Part shown: piece by piece, positions 63,916-64,000 of the stretch
How positions within the stretch are numbered: position 1 is the stretch's first letter
How the letters are laid out: every line of letters starts with the position of its first letter
Assembly (NCBI GenBank): GCA_937123825.1
Contig: CAKZKQ010000582.1
Coordinates: 17,056-81,055 of the forward strand
Direction of reading: 5' to 3'
DNA length: 64,000 bases
DNA from: an uncultured Pseudomonadota bacterium
Lineage (GTDB): Bacteria; Myxococcota_A; Bradymonadia; Bradymonadales; GCA-2716585
Translations under genes and position numbers: made by a program
Notes under the pieces: generated by a model
What the model was told of the DNA's origin: nothing
Database searches by the model: none
Seen by the model: only the letters and a program-made list of their open reading frames with translations

Positions 63916-64000
63916 AGCATTTGCGATGGGTGGGTTCTTGGCTTCGCCGGGTGGTGTCGTCATTTCGTCGCAATTGGTTCGTTTTTGGAGGTCGGATGGG

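Noticed and set aside
63671..63973. Minus-strand frame of about 100 codons at the right edge
   Set aside because: Composition follows the GC repeats, it overlaps the terminator and the DUF2325-like gene, and it has no ribosome site.

Overview
The window looks like a chromosomal segment of a GC-rich Gram-negative predatory or social bacterium from the former Deltaproteobacteria, most plausibly the Bradymonadales/Myxococcota side. The inference rests on gene style: many lipoproteins with clear lipoboxes, Asn/Asp-rich linkers, thrombospondin-type-3-like Asp repeats, MopE-like Cys/Asp motifs, several Ser/Thr kinases fused to other modules, a bacterial XPB helicase and an NtrC-type sigma-54 activator. 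I saw no rRNA, tRNA, CRISPR array, insertion sequence or phage gene.

Layout. 1-18.8 kb is read leftward: a huge pentapeptide-repeat lipoprotein cut by the window edge, an Asn-rich lipoprotein, a kinase-ATPase-TPR regulator, an HExxH lipoprotein, a small membrane protein, a kinase-like/Dna2-like nuclease/SF1 helicase fusion, a polysaccharide deacetylase with a GT2 glycosyltransferase, and a metallophosphoesterase with a lipoprotein. 19-32.9 kb is read rightward: XPB helicase, a large Ig-like lipoprotein, a membrane kinase with a PEGA-like domain, an Asp-repeat lipoprotein, a lipoprotein with three FGE/sulfatase-modifying-factor domains, and a TPR/membrane protein. 33-39.4 kb is mixed: 2OG-Fe(II) oxygenase, an exported-looking methyltransferase, a Cys-containing lipoprotein, an M20 peptidase and a predicted nucleotidyltransferase. 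39.6-48.7 kb (rightward) holds an RskA-like lipoprotein, a PPC-domain lipoprotein, a metalloprotease lipoprotein, a very degenerate kinase-like protein, an MDR oxidoreductase and a Lys-tailed membrane protein. 48.7-54.2 kb has a beta-barrel-like protein, oligopeptidase B, a small peptidoglycan-binding protein, an acidic lipoprotein and a sigma-54 activator with a degenerate receiver. 54.4-63.8 kb (rightward) carries an eCIS-type AAA+ ATPase, a large coiled-coil protein ending in an OmpA-like domain, three tandem paralogous 12-cysteine lipoproteins and a DUF2325-like protein.

Functional picture. Most genes encode cell-surface or periplasmic proteins, with signalling and DNA-maintenance genes between them. 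The strongest candidates for undescribed biology are (1) the fusion of a kinase fold lacking the HRD aspartate to a complete Dna2-like nuclease-helicase, (2) the eCIS-type ATPase paired with a coiled-coil/OmpA protein without tail genes nearby, (3) the three-gene family of 12-Cys lipoproteins, (4) the pentapeptide beta-helix protein interrupted by about a dozen two-cysteine inserts, and (5) a 164-bp palindromic intergenic element. Functions are inferred from motifs read by eye; no database search was possible.
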